From Hygrophila difformis (lineage: Eukaryota; Streptophyta; Magnoliopsida; Lamiales; Acanthaceae), in NCBI GenBank assembly GCA_030278955.1, contig JAOANR010000010.1, positions 21,668,444 to 21,732,443 of the forward strand: a stretch of DNA of 64,000 bases, written 5' to 3'. The notes under the pieces were generated by a model. That model was not told the DNA's origin. It saw only the letters and a program-made list of their open reading frames with translations, and did not search any database. Numbering within the stretch: position 1 is the stretch's first letter; every line of letters begins with the position of its first letter. Positions 62,468 to 64,000 of this stretch are shown here, in pieces. The position numbers and the translations under genes were made by a program.

Positions 62468-64000
62468 TGATACACACACACACGACTACACCACTAGCAT
62501 CATTCCCTGTTAATCCATATATTGCTAATTAATTAATTAACCCTAATTTTTTCCCCCTCTTGAAATCATATTATGGTGCTGTGATAAAAGTGGTGGCAGC
62601 AGAACTGGAACAGGAACATGGTTTGGTTTTAATGATTCTGGTGTTGTAGTAATGAATTAAAGCTGAGGACGGGTTATTTAATTACATTTTTTGTTCATTT
62701 ATTTCGAAGAACAACTACCATTAGGTGCCTTTTTCAGAGACAATAATGTGGGTTTTTGAGGGTTTTTTTCCCCTTTTTCCTCAGCTGTCAATTTTGGTGG
62801 AAAAAAAGTTTATGAGCTTTGGTTTTCAACTGATTCTCATCAATGCGATGATTCGGCTTTTACAATAATTATCTTTTTGGAAATGGATATGATTGTTCTC
62901 TCTTTGAAGCTATATTTAGTTGGTTTCAGAAAGGAGAATTGAACACGAACCAAAAAGTTGGGTATAAATCTGTGTAAGGGTTTCATAATGTACACAAAAT
63001 TAATATATACTGATTAAATCATGTCTAGGGCTTTTATCGGATTATGTGATTTAAATGTACTAGCCTTTAGAATTTGTGTTTGATCCGGACAATAACTCGT
63101 CTTTCCATAGACAAAAAACAATCTTAAATCTATGTAGCCTATCAAAGAAAAGATGTGTTCTTTTGATAATAGGAACTTTTCAAAAAAAGAGAGAATAATA
63201 CCAAAGTCAAAGTTGATACTTTTAGCCTTAAAGATTGTTATTAGAAACGATAATAAAGTTCATCTAAAACACCACAAGTCTTCAACTCCAAATTACTCTT
63301 TTCCAAATAAAAGCCAAAAAGTATTTACCCTAAAAAATTCATCACATGGGCCTATATATATGTAGCTAGTATTTATCAAGTGTTGAACATTTCTGTCACA
63401 AATTCATTTTTGTATTTCTTAATTTGATATTATTCGGACCAATTCCGTTCATTATGAACCCCAGATTTTGATTAAATAGTAGTATCATTTCCAACATGTT
63501 TATAAACAGTCCTAACATTGGAATTGAAATAATAATAATGTGATATGGTAATTAAAAAAATAAGTGGAATTAGGATGCATATCTGTAAAAGGAATTTATA
63601 AGGAAGTATAAAATGAAAAATACTAAAGGAAATGGGGGCCGGGGTTTGAATACATTATCTATCTAGTCTAGGCTCCAACTTTTTGTAGTGTATAAGATTT
63701 TCTGTTTGGACTATTAGAAGATCTTTGTTGGCTGAGGTGGTCAGAAAAATGAGAGGTGACCCATCTTCCCCTAGTCCCAGACCACCCATTTAATAACCCC
63801 TGCTGCCTGCTGCTGCCAACAAATTATTGCATCACACCCACACACATAAATATATCTACACACATATATTTCTTTTTTTTTTTAAAAAAAAAATTCTATA
63901 TATATATATATATTTTCTTTTTCTTGTTTGTAATTTTTTATTCTTTTTTCACTATATATAAAATTATTCTTTAATCAACTCTACCTCCGTTTCCAAGAAT
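62468..64000. other. 3' flank of the IDD gene and AT-rich intergenic sequence
   Basis: The 3' UTR follows the stop, with AATTAAAG and similar signals near 62655. Beyond it is AT-rich sequence with only short open frames and an (AT)n tract near 63896-63912. No further gene is recognised before the window end. Confidence 0.5.

Overview
The window is nuclear DNA of a eudicot plant. It has spliced genes with GT-AG introns, an AT-rich background and dense transposable elements. A TPS-b terpene synthase and an INDETERMINATE-DOMAIN (IDD) zinc-finger gene are the recognisable host genes. The terpene synthase type and repeat content would fit a Lamiales/Lamiaceae genome, but that is inference. Positions 21070-21569 are an assembly gap of N.

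Layout: (1) 0.5-3.0 kb, a TATA box, a small two-exon candidate gene and a two-B3-domain (REM-like) gene with one in-frame stop. (2) 5.4-8.2 kb, a decayed minus-strand LINE. (3) 8.9-11.1 kb, two related non-autonomous Helitrons, one nested inside the other, ending about 250 bp upstream of (4) a seven-exon TPS-b terpene synthase gene at 11.4-16.6 kb. It has a frameshift in exon 3 and a 2.8 kb intron full of foldback elements. (5) 16.9-22 kb, Copia and LINE fragments, a 1.1 kb non-autonomous Mutator-like element (MULE), a 746 bp hAT element and the N gap.

(6) 22.1-53.5 kb is one nested block. A minus-strand L1-type LINE (ORF2 at 22.1-27.2 kb, ORF1 at 51.1-53.5 kb) was split by a single 23.8 kb MULE (27296-51082) flanked by an 11 bp target duplication. 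The MULE carries a FAR1/MULE/SWIM transposase gene, a long multi-exon gene ending in a Ulp1 (C48) peptidase domain, and two further genes of unknown function. An 11.1 kb Ty3/gypsy chromovirus-like element (31719-42842) later inserted into an exon of the Ulp1 gene, with a 5 bp target duplication. An 824 bp hAT element separately interrupts the LINE reverse transcriptase.

(7) 53.5-58.3 kb, rearranged head-to-head LTR ends, a CACTA-like fragment and a 2.5 kb Helitron. (8) 58.6-59.4 kb, two MITEs. (9) 60.06-62.47 kb, an apparently intact three-exon IDD14/15/16-type transcription factor gene.

The most unusual signal is a short motif, TTTCAGCGATG with an alternate TTTAAGCGATG. It recurs dozens of times in the introns, spacers and subterminal regions of the big MULE, flips orientation towards the right end, and recurs as a ~24 bp period array filling the 1.1 kb non-autonomous MULE that shares its termini. 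It looks like a transposase-binding or replication iteron system, and may explain how the two elements recognise the same machinery. All family assignments come from reading motifs by eye; no database search was run.
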